Positions 44,462-53,728 of a DNA stretch of 64,000 bases are shown one piece after another. Both the position numbers and the translations under genes were made by a program. The notes beneath the pieces were generated by a model. It was not told where the DNA came from. It worked only from the letters and a program-made list of their open reading frames with translations, and did no database searches. Positions within the stretch are counted from its first letter, which is position 1, and the number at the start of each line of letters is the position of its first letter. Origin of the DNA: Methanothermobacter sp. (GTDB lineage Archaea > Methanobacteriota > Methanobacteria > Methanobacteriales > Methanothermobacteraceae); contig NZ_JASFYG010000002.1 in assembly GCF_030055435.1 (NCBI RefSeq), forward strand, positions 255,791 to 319,790. Reading direction: 5' to 3'.

Positions 44462-45397
44462 TCATCGCTCCCGGAGCACATGTAGAAGTTCATGGTACTT
44501 CTCATTCCCAAGGAGGTGGATGAGTTTGTGCTGTTTTTTTTCACCCAGAAAGTGAAGCAGCCTGTGGTATGCATCGGCACCTAGAAGGTGCAGGAGTTCG
44601 TGGTATGCTTCCTCCACAGTCAGTTTAACATCAACATCAAAGCCAGCCATTCTGAGGCGGTTCATGAGTTCAGCGGTCCTGGGAAGCCTTAAACTGGCCC
44701 TTCTTATTATTTCAGGTTCTCTAAAGATTTCACTGGGTGTTCCCTCGGCTATCAGTTCTCCGCTGTTTAGAACAAAGATCTTCTCAGCGAACTGGCTGAG
44801 GATTTCAACGTCGTGGGAGGATATTATAACTGTTATGCCTTCCCTGCTCAGTTCAAGGAGTATGTCGATTATCCCATCGGCGGTTTCAGGGTCCAGTCCT
44901 GTTGTGGGCTCGTCAAGGACCATTATTTTAGGCTTCATGGCAAGGATCCCTGCAATGGCCACCCTCTTCTTCTCACCGCCGCTCAGATGGTGGGGTGCCC
45001 TTTCCTCATAGCCGGACATACCCACCCTTTCAAGTGACTCCCTGACCCTTTCATTGACCTCATCTTCACTGAGTCCAAGGTTCATGGGGCCAAAGGCAAC
45101 ATCATCCCTCACTGTTGGGGAGAAGAGCTGATCATCGGGGTTCTGGAAAACTATACCCACCTTCTGTCTTATCCTGATAAGTTCAGATTTGCTGTAATTG
45201 ATTTTCTCTCCATCGATTATTATTTCACCAGCGGATGGCCTGAGTATCCCGTTGAGGTGCAGAAAGAGTGTTGATTTACCTGCCCCGTTGGGACCTATGA
45301 CGGCAACCCTTTCACCTCTCCCTATTTCCATGTTAATATTTTTGAGGGCTGTGGTTCCATCGGGGTAGGTGTAGGTGAGGTTCTTCACCTGAATCAT
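44462..45397 (-). CDS. cbiO: cobalt ECF transporter ATPase CbiO with His-repeat tail
   Basis: A 311-residue ABC ATPase: Walker A G-P-N-G-A-G-K-S near residue 37, Q-loop V-F-Q-N-P-D-D-Q near 82, signature L-S-G-G-E-K-K-R near 140, Walker [11 protein letters not shown] near 163 and H-D-V-E near 195. Residues 264-311 are four 12-residue repeats with His at positions 3 and 7 of each ([12 protein letters not shown] and relatives). The ECF ATPases I know of end near residue 275, so the tail is an extra. Its start overlaps the cbiQ stop by four bases. It energises Co(II) uptake with CbiM, CbiN and CbiQ. Confidence 0.93.
   Translation of the reverse strand: MIQVKNLTYTYPDGTTALKNINMEIGRGERVAVIGPNGAGKSTLFLHLNGILRPSAGEIIIDGEKINYSKSELIRIRQKVGIVFQNPDDQLFSPTVRDDVAFGPMNLGLSEDEVNERVRESLERVGMSGYEERAPHHLSGGEKKRVAIAGILAMKPKIMVLDEPTTGLDPETADGIIDILLELSREGITVIISSHDVEILSQFAEKIFVLNSGELIAEGTPSEIFREPEIIRRASLRLPRTAELMNRLRMAGFDVDVKLTVEEAYHELLHLLGADAYHRLLHFLGEKKQHKLIHLLGNEKYHELLHVLRER
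44465..44608 (-). repeat. four 36-bp coding repeats: histidine-paired tail of CbiO
   Basis: Residues 264-311 of CbiO divide into [36 protein letters not shown] and [12 protein letters not shown]. Each has H-x3-H, so on a helix the two His lie on one face, a known metal-binding geometry. DNA copies have diverged, which argues against a recent slip or assembly artefact. Confidence 0.9.
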
Positions 45398-46188
45398 TTC
45401 ATCACCGGCAGTAGTGTCTGGGTGATGTGAAGAACCACAATTACCATGATATTAGCGGCCACAAAGAGCACTTCTCTTCTTCCTATTTTGGAGGCTGCTG
45501 TGTACATCCTGCTTTCAGGTGTGTAGCCACGGCTCAGCATGCTGAGATAAACCCTTTCACCCTGTTCATATGCCCTGAGGAACATCATGGCGATGGTTTC
45601 ACCCACTTTCCTCAGCCTCCACTGGTAGGGCACGTTTTTGTTCCAGATATCAAAGCAGCGGGTTTTCTGGGCATTCCTTATTCTTTCAAGTTCATCATAG
45701 AAGAAGAAGAGGTACCTGACGGTGAGGTTTAAGAGCATTGCAAAGTCGGAGGGGACACCGATTCTCCTTGCTGAGCCAACAAGTTCCTGCATTGACGTTG
45801 TTGAGGAGAGAAGTATAACTGCGGTCACACTCACAGTCACCTTTCCGAGAAGCAGTGCCCCGAAGATGATTCCGTGAAGGGTTATGTCAATTCCAAACGG
45901 CCCTGCCCATATCACGTCCCCTGGCCTTATGAATGGCTGGAAGAGTGCTATGAATCCACCGAATGGGAGTATGAGGATGAGCCTTTTAATGGCATAGGAT
46001 GGTGACACATTTGAGAGGAATATGAGGATGATAAGGTAGATCTCCATGAGGATGAGTGTTGTAATACTCTGTGTGGCAACCGCAAAGATGATTATGATAA
46101 ATGTTATTATAAGCTTTACACGCCCATCAAGGCTGTGTATTGAACTTTCCTTGAGGCTTTCCCTCTCTATGTTTATGAGGTCTTCCAT
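45394..46188 (-). CDS. cbiQ: cobalt ECF transporter transmembrane protein CbiQ
   Basis: A 264-residue T component with hydrophobic segments near residues 30-60, 65-85, 105-130 and 245-260. The cytoplasmic coupling motifs typical of the family appear as A-x-x-x-R-C-F (A-Q-K-T-R-C-F-D) near 190 and S-R-G-Y-T (M-L-S-R-G-Y-T-P) near 226; they contact CbiO. GGGGAAG precedes the ATG. Part of cbiMNQO. Confidence 0.92.
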   Translation of the reverse strand: MEDLINIERESLKESSIHSLDGRVKLIITFIIIIFAVATQSITTLILMEIYLIILIFLSNVSPSYAIKRLILILPFGGFIALFQPFIRPGDVIWAGPFGIDITLHGIIFGALLLGKVTVSVTAVILLSSTTSMQELVGSARRIGVPSDFAMLLNLTVRYLFFFYDELERIRNAQKTRCFDIWNKNVPYQWRLRKVGETIAMMFLRAYEQGERVYLSMLSRGYTPESRMYTAASKIGRREVLFVAANIMVIVVLHITQTLLPVMK

Positions 46189-46217
46189 TCAGCTTCCCCA
46201 CAAATTTAATGAGGGGT

Positions 46218-46529
46218 TTATTTCCCCTCATCAGGTTCTGTTTCCCTTATACGCAGTATGACTCCAACGCCATAGGCGAGACCCAGCACAATGACAGTGC
46301 CCAGAAACATTGCTATGGAACTGCCAACCTTGCTTTCACCAAGCACAGGAATGGTGTAGTCTGGCATCGGCGATTCAACCACCGGTTCAGTTTCAGGGTT
46401 GGGCATCACCTTCTCGGCTGTGCTTTCAAGTCCGTCAGGGTTTTCTGATGCAAGGAATGGTGCCAGAATGGCTATTATGAGGGCAATCAGGATGCCCCCT
46501 GTCATGAATTTTTTATCACGGGCATTCAT
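46218..46529 (-). CDS. cbiN: CbiN-like PDGLE-domain protein
   Basis: A 103-residue small membrane subunit with two hydrophobic helices (about residues 10-27 and 70-92) flanking an extracytoplasmic loop. The motif N-P-D-G-L-E-S directly after the first helix is the PDGLE signature of CbiN-type auxiliary subunits, which help CbiM bind metal. Its start overlaps the cbiM stop (ATGA). Confidence 0.9.
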   Translation of the reverse strand: MNARDKKFMTGGILIALIIAILAPFLASENPDGLESTAEKVMPNPETEPVVESPMPDYTIPVLGESKVGSSIAMFLGTVIVLGLAYGVGVILRIRETEPDEGK

Positions 46530-47176
46530 TTTGATGCAACCCCCTTCTTCTCACCCCACTCACTGAACTTGAAAAGGTCGGGGCGGCTGTTTTCAATTGC
46601 AAGGACAACAACCACTGTTATCGTAGCTTCTATGAGACCTATTACTGCGTGGTAGAGCCCCATCATCCAGAGTCCCTCCACAAGCGGGAAGGTACCTGCT
46701 ATCCACATCTCTATGGCGCAGGCAATGGCGGCAAGGAATATTGAGGCCCATGATGCCACTGCGACTGCAGGAATTTCCCCGGCTGATCTGAGTGCCCTGA
46801 ACAGGTAGTAACCTGTGAATCCTCCGATTATGCCCATGTTGAAGATATTCGCACCAAGCGCAGTTAGACCACCATCACCGAATATGAGTCCCTGAAGTAT
46901 CAGTACAATTGAGAGTAAAAGGACAGCTGCCCATGGACTTGCAAAGACTATTGCAACGAGGGCCGCTCCGACCATGTGACCGCTGGTACCCCAGGGTATC
47001 GGTATGTTCATCGCCTGTATTGCGAATATTCCAGCTGCAAGAACTGCAAACAGTGGTATCTGTCTTTCTTTAAGGTCCCTTCTGGCCCACTGCATGCTGA
47101 AGTAGAGGGCTACAAGGGTTATTATCCAGTACACAACGTACTGTGGGAATGGTATGAAACCATCTGGAATATGCAA
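46526..47176 (-). CDS. cbiM: cobalt ECF transporter substrate-specific subunit CbiM
   Basis: A 216-residue S component beginning M-H-I-P-D-G. In CbiM the N-terminal amine and His2 bind the metal, so the exact start matters: it is TTG 47176, with AAGGAGG nine bases upstream and no earlier candidate. G-T-S-G-H-M-V-G (residues near 65) carries the second metal His. About six membrane helices follow. Cobalt taken up here would feed the corrinoid of the adjacent CdhD/CdhE and of methyltransferases. Confidence 0.94.
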   Translation of the reverse strand: MHIPDGFIPFPQYVVYWIITLVALYFSMQWARRDLKERQIPLFAVLAAGIFAIQAMNIPIPWGTSGHMVGAALVAIVFASPWAAVLLLSIVLILQGLIFGDGGLTALGANIFNMGIIGGFTGYYLFRALRSAGEIPAVAVASWASIFLAAIACAIEMWIAGTFPLVEGLWMMGLYHAVIGLIEATITVVVVLAIENSRPDLFKFSEWGEKKGVASK

Positions 47177-47253
47177 GATTCTTCGCCTCCTTATTATTTA
47201 TATTAATTCAGTCATTATATCAAGGACTCATATAATATAAAGATTGGCATGGG

Positions 47254-47291
47254 TATTACACTATCTCTGCTTCATTTATATTGTGGTAATA
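47254..47291. promoter_or_regulatory. inverted repeat upstream of cbiM
   Basis: TATTAC (47254-47259) and GTAATA (47286-47291) are perfect inverted half-sites, 32 bp centre to centre, just upstream of the cbiM TATA candidate. NikR-type operators are also spaced inverted repeats (GTATGA-N16-TCATAC) but differ in sequence and spacing. A metal regulator is possible, unproven. Confidence 0.35.
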
Positions 47292-47410
47292 ACACACTCC
47301 GGTTTTCTGGCCTCATAAAGTGGGTTTTGCATTGATAGGACATTTTCATGGGCATAATCTGAAATTCAGCCCATTACAGCTCCAATCATGGAGAGCATCT
47401 TTATTAAAAA

Positions 47411-47471
47411 TGTCACGGTTTTTATGTGCCACGGCCAAATACACAAAATTTATATATTGATTTTATAAAAT
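47411..47471 (+). promoter_or_regulatory. cdh operon promoter with 16-bp-spaced direct repeats
   Basis: TGTCACGG and TGCCACGG (47411, 47427) are 16 bp apart and end 13 bp before ATTTATATATT (47448-47458). A second TATA-like TTTATAAAA follows at 47463-47471. Transcript starts near 47480-47495 are expected, about 40-55 bases before cdhA. Confidence 0.45.
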
Positions 47472-47534
47472 GAAAACCATCATTATAAATCATTAATAAT
47501 TGTCAGTCTGCATTTAGTAATACTGGTGATGGAT

Positions 47535-49868
47535 GTGGCACCCGAATCAAAAAAAGCCAAAAACCTTAAAGGGGATTTCTGGGATCTTAAAAATATCCAG
47601 ATATCCATAGGAGAAATTATAAGTGAGGAAAAACCTCAGGAGGAAGAGGTTAGGGGTCCAAAACCCCGCCCCCATGTGACCGACCTCAGGTCATGGGACA
47701 TGAAGCTCCTTGAAAGATATGAACCATTCTATGCACCTTTCTGTGACATGTGCTGCCTCTGCACCTACGGTAAATGTGACCTCCTCGGTAAGAAGGGAGC
47801 ATGTGGTATAGATGCAGCCACCCAGCAGGCACGCATAGTACTTCTCGCATGCCTCATAGGGACCGCCGCCCATGCGGGACACGCAAGGCACCTTGTGGAT
47901 CACCTCATAGAGAAACTGGGAGAGGACTATGAAATAGACCTCGGCATGAACGTGGATATAGAGGCACCCATAACAAGGACAGTCATGGGAAGAAGGCCCC
48001 GAACCCTGGGCGACCTCAGGGAAGTTATGGACTACGCCGAGGAACAGACTTCCCACCTTCTCTCAGCCTGCCACACAGGACAGGAGGGCGACAGCAGGGA
48101 CTTTGAATCAAAGGCATTCCATGCTGGGCTCATGGATGACCTTGTAAGGGAGGTTGCTGATATCGCCCAGATCGTTGCCCTAGACCTCCCGAAGGGTGAT
48201 GAGGACGCACCCCTTGTTGAACTGGGATTCGGCACTATAGACAGCGAGAAGCCCGTGATACTCTGCATAGGTCACAACGTCCTTCCTGGAGCAGATATAG
48301 TGGACTACGTCACCGAAAGGGAACTCGAAGACGAAATTGAGGTATGCGGTATATGCTGTGCAGCAATAGATGTTACAAGGTACAGCGAGGCTGCCAAGGT
48401 CGTCGGGCCCCTCTCAAAACAGCTCCGATTCATAAGAAGTGGTGTTGCCGATGTGATAGTGGTGGACGAGCAGTGCGTGAGGACAGACGTGCTGGAGGAG
48501 GCCCTCAAAAACAGGTCAGCGGTGATTGCAACAACCGATAAGATGTGCCTTGGACTTACTGATCTGACAGATGAGGACCCCGACAAAATCGTGAACGACC
48601 TCATAAACGGTAACATAGAGGGGGCACTGATCCTCGACCCAGAGAAGGTTGGTGAGGTGGCAGTTAAAACTGCAATGAAACTGGCACCACTCAGAAAATC
48701 CCTCAAAAAATTACCAGAGGTTGATGAGATAATCCAGATGGCATCAGAGTGCACAGACTGCGGCTGGTGCCAGAGGGTCTGCCCCAACAGCCTACCTGTC
48801 ATGGATGCAGTTAAGAGCGCAGCTGAGGGCGATCTGAGCAAACTTGAGGAGATGGCACTTGAGGAGCTCTGCTACACATGCGGACGCTGCGAACAGGAGT
48901 GTGAAAGGAACATACCAATAGTCTCCATGGTGACAAAGGCCGGTGAAAGGCGCGTAAAGGACGAAAAATACAAGATAAGGGCCGGGCGTGGCCCTGCCCA
49001 GGATGTGGAGATAAGAAGGGTTGGTGCGCCCATAGTCCTCGGGGACATACCCGGTGTGGTGGCCTTTGTGGGGTGCTCAAACTACCCTGAGGGTGGAAAG
49101 GATGTTGCCCTCATGGCAAAGGAGTTCCTTGAGAGGAACTACATCGTGGTCACAACGGGATGTGGAGCAATGTCCATCGGGGAATACAGGGACGAGGATG
49201 GAAAGACACTCTATGAAAAATACGGCGGACAGTTCGATGCAAAGGGACTTGTTAACATGGGCTCCTGCGTATCAAACGCCCACATATCAGGGGCCGCCAT
49301 AAAGATAGCCAACATATTCGCACAGAAACCACTTGAGGGGAACTTTGAGGAGATAGCAGATTACATACTTAACCGTGTAGGGGCATGTGGCGTCGCATGG
49401 GGTGCCTACTCCCAGAAGGCGGCAGCCATAGCAACAGGTGTTAACAGGTGGGGAATACCCGTCGTCCTGGGACCCCACGGATCAAAGTACCGCAGACTGT
49501 TCCTTGGAAGGGCAGATGACGAGGATAAGTGGAAACTGAACGACCTCAGAACAGGTGAGGTCATTGATGGGGAGCCAGCTCCAGAACACCTCCTCTATGC
49601 AGCAGAGAACAGGGAGGAGGCAACGGTGATGGTGGCTAAACTCTGCATAAGGCCAACAGACACACCCAAGGGTCGCCAGATGAAACTCAGCAACTACATA
49701 GATCTCCACAAAAAGTACTTTGGCACAATTCCAGATGACATCGACAGGTTCATAAGGACAGAGAAGGACATCCCCATAGTCTACAAGAGGGACATCATGA
49801 AGATACTGGAGGAAAAGAACTGGAAGCCAAAGAAGCTTCCAAAGGAACCCTCACTCCTTGAGAGGTGA
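47535..49868 (+). CDS. cdhA: CO dehydrogenase/acetyl-CoA synthase subunit alpha
   Basis: A 777-residue nickel-iron CO dehydrogenase. Cysteine clusters include [12 protein letters not shown] near residue 68 (B and D clusters), then H-A-G-H-A-R-H near 113, and two 4Fe-4S motifs typical of archaeal Cdh[13 protein letters not shown] near 410 and [12 protein letters not shown] near 450. C-cluster ligands appear in V-G-C-S-N-Y-P, T-T-G-C-G-A and [11 protein letters not shown] 47535 was chosen because GGTGAT ends four bases upstream; ATG 47529 is the alternative. Confidence 0.95.
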   Translation: MAPESKKAKNLKGDFWDLKNIQISIGEIISEEKPQEEEVRGPKPRPHVTDLRSWDMKLLERYEPFYAPFCDMCCLCTYGKCDLLGKKGACGIDAATQQARIVLLACLIGTAAHAGHARHLVDHLIEKLGEDYEIDLGMNVDIEAPITRTVMGRRPRTLGDLREVMDYAEEQTSHLLSACHTGQEGDSRDFESKAFHAGLMDDLVREVADIAQIVALDLPKGDEDAPLVELGFGTIDSEKPVILCIGHNVLPGADIVDYVTERELEDEIEVCGICCAAIDVTRYSEAAKVVGPLSKQLRFIRSGVADVIVVDEQCVRTDVLEEALKNRSAVIATTDKMCLGLTDLTDEDPDKIVNDLINGNIEGALILDPEKVGEVAVKTAMKLAPLRKSLKKLPEVDEIIQMASECTDCGWCQRVCPNSLPVMDAVKSAAEGDLSKLEEMALEELCYTCGRCEQECERNIPIVSMVTKAGERRVKDEKYKIRAGRGPAQDVEIRRVGAPIVLGDIPGVVAFVGCSNYPEGGKDVALMAKEFLERNYIVVTTGCGAMSIGEYRDEDGKTLYEKYGGQFDAKGLVNMGSCVSNAHISGAAIKIANIFAQKPLEGNFEEIADYILNRVGACGVAWGAYSQKAAAIATGVNRWGIPVVLGPHGSKYRRLFLGRADDEDKWKLNDLRTGEVIDGEPAPEHLLYAAENREEATVMVAKLCIRPTDTPKGRQMKLSNYIDLHKKYFGTIPDDIDRFIRTEKDIPIVYKRDIMKILEEKNWKPKKLPKEPSLLER

Positions 49869-49873
49869 TCGGT

Positions 49874-50386
49874 GTGAATGACCGTATAATACCATGGCAG
49901 CCAACTGTTATAGCAGGGCCTAAACAGGCAATGCTGGTAACACCTGAAACAGCAGTTATGATGATAAAAAAGGCCAAGAGGCCATTAATGGTTGTGGGTC
50001 CCCTTGCAAAGCGCCAGCCAGTACTTGAACACACAGTTAAAATCATCAGGCACTGGGACCTCCCGGTGGTGTCCACTGCCGATACCTACAGGGCGCTGAA
50101 GGAGGCGGGTGTTGAATCAGAACCCCATGGCATAGTGGAGATAACCAACCTCCTGAAGGACCCAAACTGGGAGGGTCTCAGGGGTGAGGGTCAGCATGAC
50201 CTCGTCATATTCATAGGGTGCATCTATTACATAGCATCCCAGGGCCTATCAACCCTGAAGCACTTCGCACCGCATATAAGGACACTCACAATATGCAAGA
50301 CATTCCACTCAAATGCAGACGCATCATTTCCCAACATGGATGATGATGAATGGTTCAGGTACCTTGAGAAGATGTATACTGACTGA
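49874..50386 (+). CDS. cdhB: CO dehydrogenase/acetyl-CoA synthase subunit epsilon
   Basis: A 170-residue CdhB that forms a tight complex with CdhA. It has the Rossmann-like pattern [10 protein letters not shown] near residue 35 and V-I-F-I-G-C-I-Y-Y near 112, as in other epsilon subunits related to the C-terminal part of thiamine-dependent decarboxylases. GTG 49874 follows GAGGTGAT by four bases; that ribosome binding site overlaps the cdhA stop. An in-frame GTG at 49865 lies inside it. Confidence 0.92.
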   Translation: MNDRIIPWQPTVIAGPKQAMLVTPETAVMMIKKAKRPLMVVGPLAKRQPVLEHTVKIIRHWDLPVVSTADTYRALKEAGVESEPHGIVEITNLLKDPNWEGLRGEGQHDLVIFIGCIYYIASQGLSTLKHFAPHIRTLTICKTFHSNADASFPNMDDDEWFRYLEKMYTD

Positions 50387-50404
50387 TGATAATGGAGGAA
50401 TTCA

Positions 50405-51787
50405 ATGTTTGAAGACATACCCGTTGATGTAAGTCCCATGCACGAGGGGGAGCGGATAAGATCAGCAAACATGTTCGTTGAACTTGCCGGGCCCAAATCC
50501 ATCGGAGCCGAACTGGTCCAGGTTAAGGATAGCGTTGAGGATGGAAAGGTGGAGGTCATAGGGCCCGAGATAAGTGAAATGGAACAGGGCCAGATCTATC
50601 CATTCGCCATAAACGTGGAGATAGCAGGAAGCGAACTCGAGGAGGAACTTGAAAGCGTTATAGAGCGGAGGCTCCATGAACTCTGCAACTACGTCCAGGG
50701 CTTCATGCACCTCAACCAGAGGGACCAGATATGGTGCCGTGTAAGCACAGAGGCAAAGGACGCTGGCTTCAGACTGGAACACCTTGGGAAGGCACTGTCG
50801 GTTCTATTCAGGGAGGAGTTCCCCATAATCGAATCCATATCAGTGACAATCATGACTGATGAGGACGCTGTTAAAGAATTCCTTGAAACAGCCAGGGAAA
50901 AGTATGAGATAAGGGATTCAAGGGCAAGGGAGCTCTCAGACGAGGACGTTGACGTGTTCTACGGGTGCCTCATGTGCCAGTCCTTCGCCCCAACACATGT
51001 ATGTGTGGTCACACCGGACAGGACAGCCCTCTGTGGAGCCATAAACTGGTTTGACTGCCGTGCAGCATACAAGATGGACCCAGACGGCCCAATATTCGAA
51101 ATTCAAAAGGGTGATGTAATTGACCCGGAGAAGGGAGAATATGAGAATGTTAACGCTGCAGTGGCAGAGAACTCACAGGGTACAACAGAGAGGGTTTACC
51201 TCCACAGTGTTTTCGGGTATCCACACACATCATGTGGCTGCTTCGAGGCGGTGGCATTCTACATACCAGAACTGGACGGCATAGGCATCGTGAACAGGGA
51301 CTTCAGAGGAGAAACCCCACTTGGAATACCATTCTCTGCAATGGCGGGACAGTGTTCAGGCGGAAAACAGGTTGAAGGGTTCTCGGGCCTCAGCCTTGAG
51401 TACATGCGCTCACCAAAGTTCCTGCAGGCGGATGGTGGATACTCAAGAGTAATCTGGATGCCAAAGGAACTCAAGGAATCGGTGATTGAATTCATCCCTG
51501 AGGACCTGCGGGATAAAATAGCCACAGAGGAAGATGCAACATCAATAAAGGAACTGAGAAGGTTCCTTAAGGAGAAGGGGCACCCTGTACTTGAAAGGGC
51601 ACCAGCAGAAGTTGAGGAAGCTGAAGTCGTTGAGAAAGAGGAAACCTACGCTGAGGAGGCCCCCATCACCGAAGGAATACCTGTAATGACATCCCCTGAG
51701 ATCAGCCTTCCAGCAGCGGGCGGATTCAGAATAGTCCTCAAAAACGCAAAGATCTACGCTGAGAAGGTAATAATAAAGCGCAAATAA
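50405..51787 (+). CDS. cdhC: acetyl-CoA synthase subunit beta
   Basis: A 460-residue ACS that joins a methyl group, CO and CoA at the A cluster. The cluster cysteines are in G-C-L-M-C-Q-S-F-A-P-T-H-V-C near residues 192-205 and T-S-C-G-C-F-E-A near 280, the last being the C-G-C that holds the distal nickel. It is the short archaeal form without the N-terminal CODH-interacting domain of bacterial ACS. An acidic linker (near 395-425) precedes a conserved C-terminal segment. Confidence 0.95.
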   Translation: MFEDIPVDVSPMHEGERIRSANMFVELAGPKSIGAELVQVKDSVEDGKVEVIGPEISEMEQGQIYPFAINVEIAGSELEEELESVIERRLHELCNYVQGFMHLNQRDQIWCRVSTEAKDAGFRLEHLGKALSVLFREEFPIIESISVTIMTDEDAVKEFLETAREKYEIRDSRARELSDEDVDVFYGCLMCQSFAPTHVCVVTPDRTALCGAINWFDCRAAYKMDPDGPIFEIQKGDVIDPEKGEYENVNAAVAENSQGTTERVYLHSVFGYPHTSCGCFEAVAFYIPELDGIGIVNRDFRGETPLGIPFSAMAGQCSGGKQVEGFSGLSLEYMRSPKFLQADGGYSRVIWMPKELKESVIEFIPEDLRDKIATEEDATSIKELRRFLKEKGHPVLERAPAEVEEAEVVEKEETYAEEAPITEGIPVMTSPEISLPAAGGFRIVLKNAKIYAEKVIIKRK

Positions 51788-51804
51788 TCAACCTGAGTGG
51801 TCAT

Positions 51805-52551
51805 GTGATAATAGCAGTAAGCGGCAAGGGCGGAACAGGAAAGACCATGGTTTCAGCGTCCCTTGTAAGGATACTCGCAGCTACAGGTGCGGATGTTCTT
51901 GCAATAGACGCTGACCCTGATTCAAACCTTCCAGAGGCCCTCGGTGTTCCCGTAAGCGGGACGGTTGGTGAGGTGAGGGAACAGCTTAAGAGGGACACAG
52001 CAGCGGGTAGAATCCCCCCATCAGCCAACAAGTGGGATATCCTAGACTACAGGATAATGGAGTCAATAACCGAGACCGATGATTTTGACCTGCTCGTCAT
52101 GGGCCGCCCCGAGGGCAGTGGGTGCTACTGCGCAGTTAACACCATGCTGAGGAGGATAATCGAGAATATAGCAGAGAACTACGACTACATAGTGATAGAT
52201 ACCGAGGCGGGCCTTGAGCACCTCAGCAGAAGGACAACCCAGAACGTTGACGTTATGATAGTTGTAACCGACCCCTCAAAGAGAGGGATTCTGACAGCAA
52301 GAAGGATACTTGAACTATCACGGGAACTTGAGATAAAATTCAGGAAGGTATTCTTGGTTCTTAACAGGGTCCATGAAGGGGACCTTGAGAAACTTGAAAT
52401 AGACGAGGACCTTGAGGTCATAGGCGTTATACCAGAGGATCCCCTTGTTTCCAGGTATGACATGGAGGGCAGGTCACTATATGAGCTGCCTGAAGACTCA
52501 GCAGCATTCAGGGCCATAAAAAAGGTTGCCGATAAAATTTTAAGTCTATAG
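51805..52551 (+). CDS. cooC: CooC/AcsF-like nickel-insertion ATPase
   Basis: A 248-residue MinD-type ATPase: deviant Walker A G-K-G-G-T-G-K-T at residues 7-14, A-I-D-A-D-P-D near 34, G-S-G-C-Y-C-A (the CxC metal site) near 110 and V-I-D-T-E-A-G near 131. This matches CooC/AcsF, which load nickel into CO dehydrogenase or acetyl-CoA synthase. It sits between cdhC and cdhD. It starts with GTG; the spacing to the genes on both sides is about 10-17 bases. Confidence 0.92.
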   Translation: MIIAVSGKGGTGKTMVSASLVRILAATGADVLAIDADPDSNLPEALGVPVSGTVGEVREQLKRDTAAGRIPPSANKWDILDYRIMESITETDDFDLLVMGRPEGSGCYCAVNTMLRRIIENIAENYDYIVIDTEAGLEHLSRRTTQNVDVMIVVTDPSKRGILTARRILELSRELEIKFRKVFLVLNRVHEGDLEKLEIDEDLEVIGVIPEDPLVSRYDMEGRSLYELPEDSAAFRAIKKVADKILSL

Positions 52552-52561
52552 AGGTGTGCTT

Positions 52562-53716
52562 ATGGATAAATTAACGGAACTTCTGAAATTACTTCAGAAT
52601 ACGGAATCCATCGAAATAAATGAGTTCAGGATGGATGTTGACGAACTTGAACTCTACCTGATGCCTGTGGTTCAGCAGGCCATCCAGAAAACAGTGGAGG
52701 TTAGGGAGGCAGTTGAGGCACTCCCTGAGGAGGAATTTGAACCACCGGTAAAGACATACCCAGGTGAGGTTGCCCAGGTGAAACTGGGTGAGGGTACAAG
52801 GAAATCTGTTTACCTTGGTGGTCAGAAGGCCCTCTACAGGTTTGAGGAACCCCAGCCAAACCCACCGGTGGTGACATTCGACGTCTTTGACATACCCATG
52901 CCGGGTCTTCCAAGGCCTATCAGGGAGCACTTCAGCGACGTCATGGAGGACCCGGGGGACTGGGCCAGGAAGGCGGTAAAGGACTATGGTGCCAACATGG
53001 TCACAATACACCTCATCGGAACAGGACCCAAGGTAATGGACAAGTCACCAAGGGAGGCTGCCAATGACATCGAGGAAGTCCTCCAGGCCGTTGATGTCCC
53101 CCTGGTAATCGGGGGCTCAGGGGACCCTGAAAAGGATCCACTGGTACTTGAAAAGGCTGCTGAGGCTGCTGAGGGCGAAAGGTGTCTTCTGGCATCAGCA
53201 AACCTGGACCTTGACTACAGAAAGGTTGCAAGGGCAGCCCTTGACCACAACCACGCGGTCCTATCATGGGCCATAACAGACGTAAACATGCAGAAAACCC
53301 TCAACCGTTACCTCATGAAGGAAGGCCTTAGCAGAGAGGACATAGTGATGGACCCAACGACCTGTGCACTGGGATATGGTATAGAATTTTCAATAGACGT
53401 CATCACAAGGACAAGGCTCGCGGCCCTCAAGGGCGATGCCGATCTGCAGATGCCAATGTCCTCTGGAACAACCAACGCGTGGGGTTCAAGGGAGGCCTGG
53501 ATGAAGAAGGATGAATGGGGACCCACAGACTACAGGGGCCCTCTGTGGGAGATAGTAACCGGACTTACAATGATGCTCTCAGGTGTGGATATATTCATGA
53601 TGCTCCACCCAACATCTGTGAGGCTTCTGCGGGAGATAGGGGAAACCTTCACAAGGGAATACATGACTGCCGAAACACCTGATCTCCGGGAATGGATAAC
53701 TGAACTGGAATATTGA
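52562..53716 (+). CDS. cdhD: corrinoid/Fe-S protein subunit delta
   Basis: A 384-residue small corrinoid-protein subunit (CdhD) with a TIM barrel that helps pass the methyl group from tetrahydromethanopterin to CdhC. Family features are V-T-F-D-V-F-D-I-P near residue 100, D-P-G-D-W-A-R near 125, L-A-S-A-N-L-D near 220, and D-P-T-T-C-A-L-G-Y-G near 265. ATG 52562 has GAGGTG five bases upstream. It pairs with CdhE, 12 bases downstream. Confidence 0.94.
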   Translation: MDKLTELLKLLQNTESIEINEFRMDVDELELYLMPVVQQAIQKTVEVREAVEALPEEEFEPPVKTYPGEVAQVKLGEGTRKSVYLGGQKALYRFEEPQPNPPVVTFDVFDIPMPGLPRPIREHFSDVMEDPGDWARKAVKDYGANMVTIHLIGTGPKVMDKSPREAANDIEEVLQAVDVPLVIGGSGDPEKDPLVLEKAAEAAEGERCLLASANLDLDYRKVARAALDHNHAVLSWAITDVNMQKTLNRYLMKEGLSREDIVMDPTTCALGYGIEFSIDVITRTRLAALKGDADLQMPMSSGTTNAWGSREAWMKKDEWGPTDYRGPLWEIVTGLTMMLSGVDIFMMLHPTSVRLLREIGETFTREYMTAETPDLREWITELEY

Positions 53717-53728
53717 GGAGGGGTTAAA

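Larger units (their letters stand above)
47177..47534. other. 358-bp intergenic region between cbiM and cdhA
   Basis: This divergent control region holds, from left, an AT-rich element (47228-47241; TATA for cbiM on the minus strand), an inverted repeat TATTAC (47254-47259)/GTAATA (47286-47291), a middle part where I see nothing definite, direct repeats TGTCACGG (47411-47418) and TGCCACGG (47427-47434), and TATA candidates for cdhA at 47448-47458 and 47463-47471. I found no small gene and no recognisable cobalamin riboswitch. Confidence 0.6.

Noticed and set aside
47177..47534. Cobalamin riboswitch before cbiM
   Set aside because: I looked for a B12-box-like sequence and multi-stem structure on the minus strand and found none; the predicted cbiM leader is only about 30 bases.
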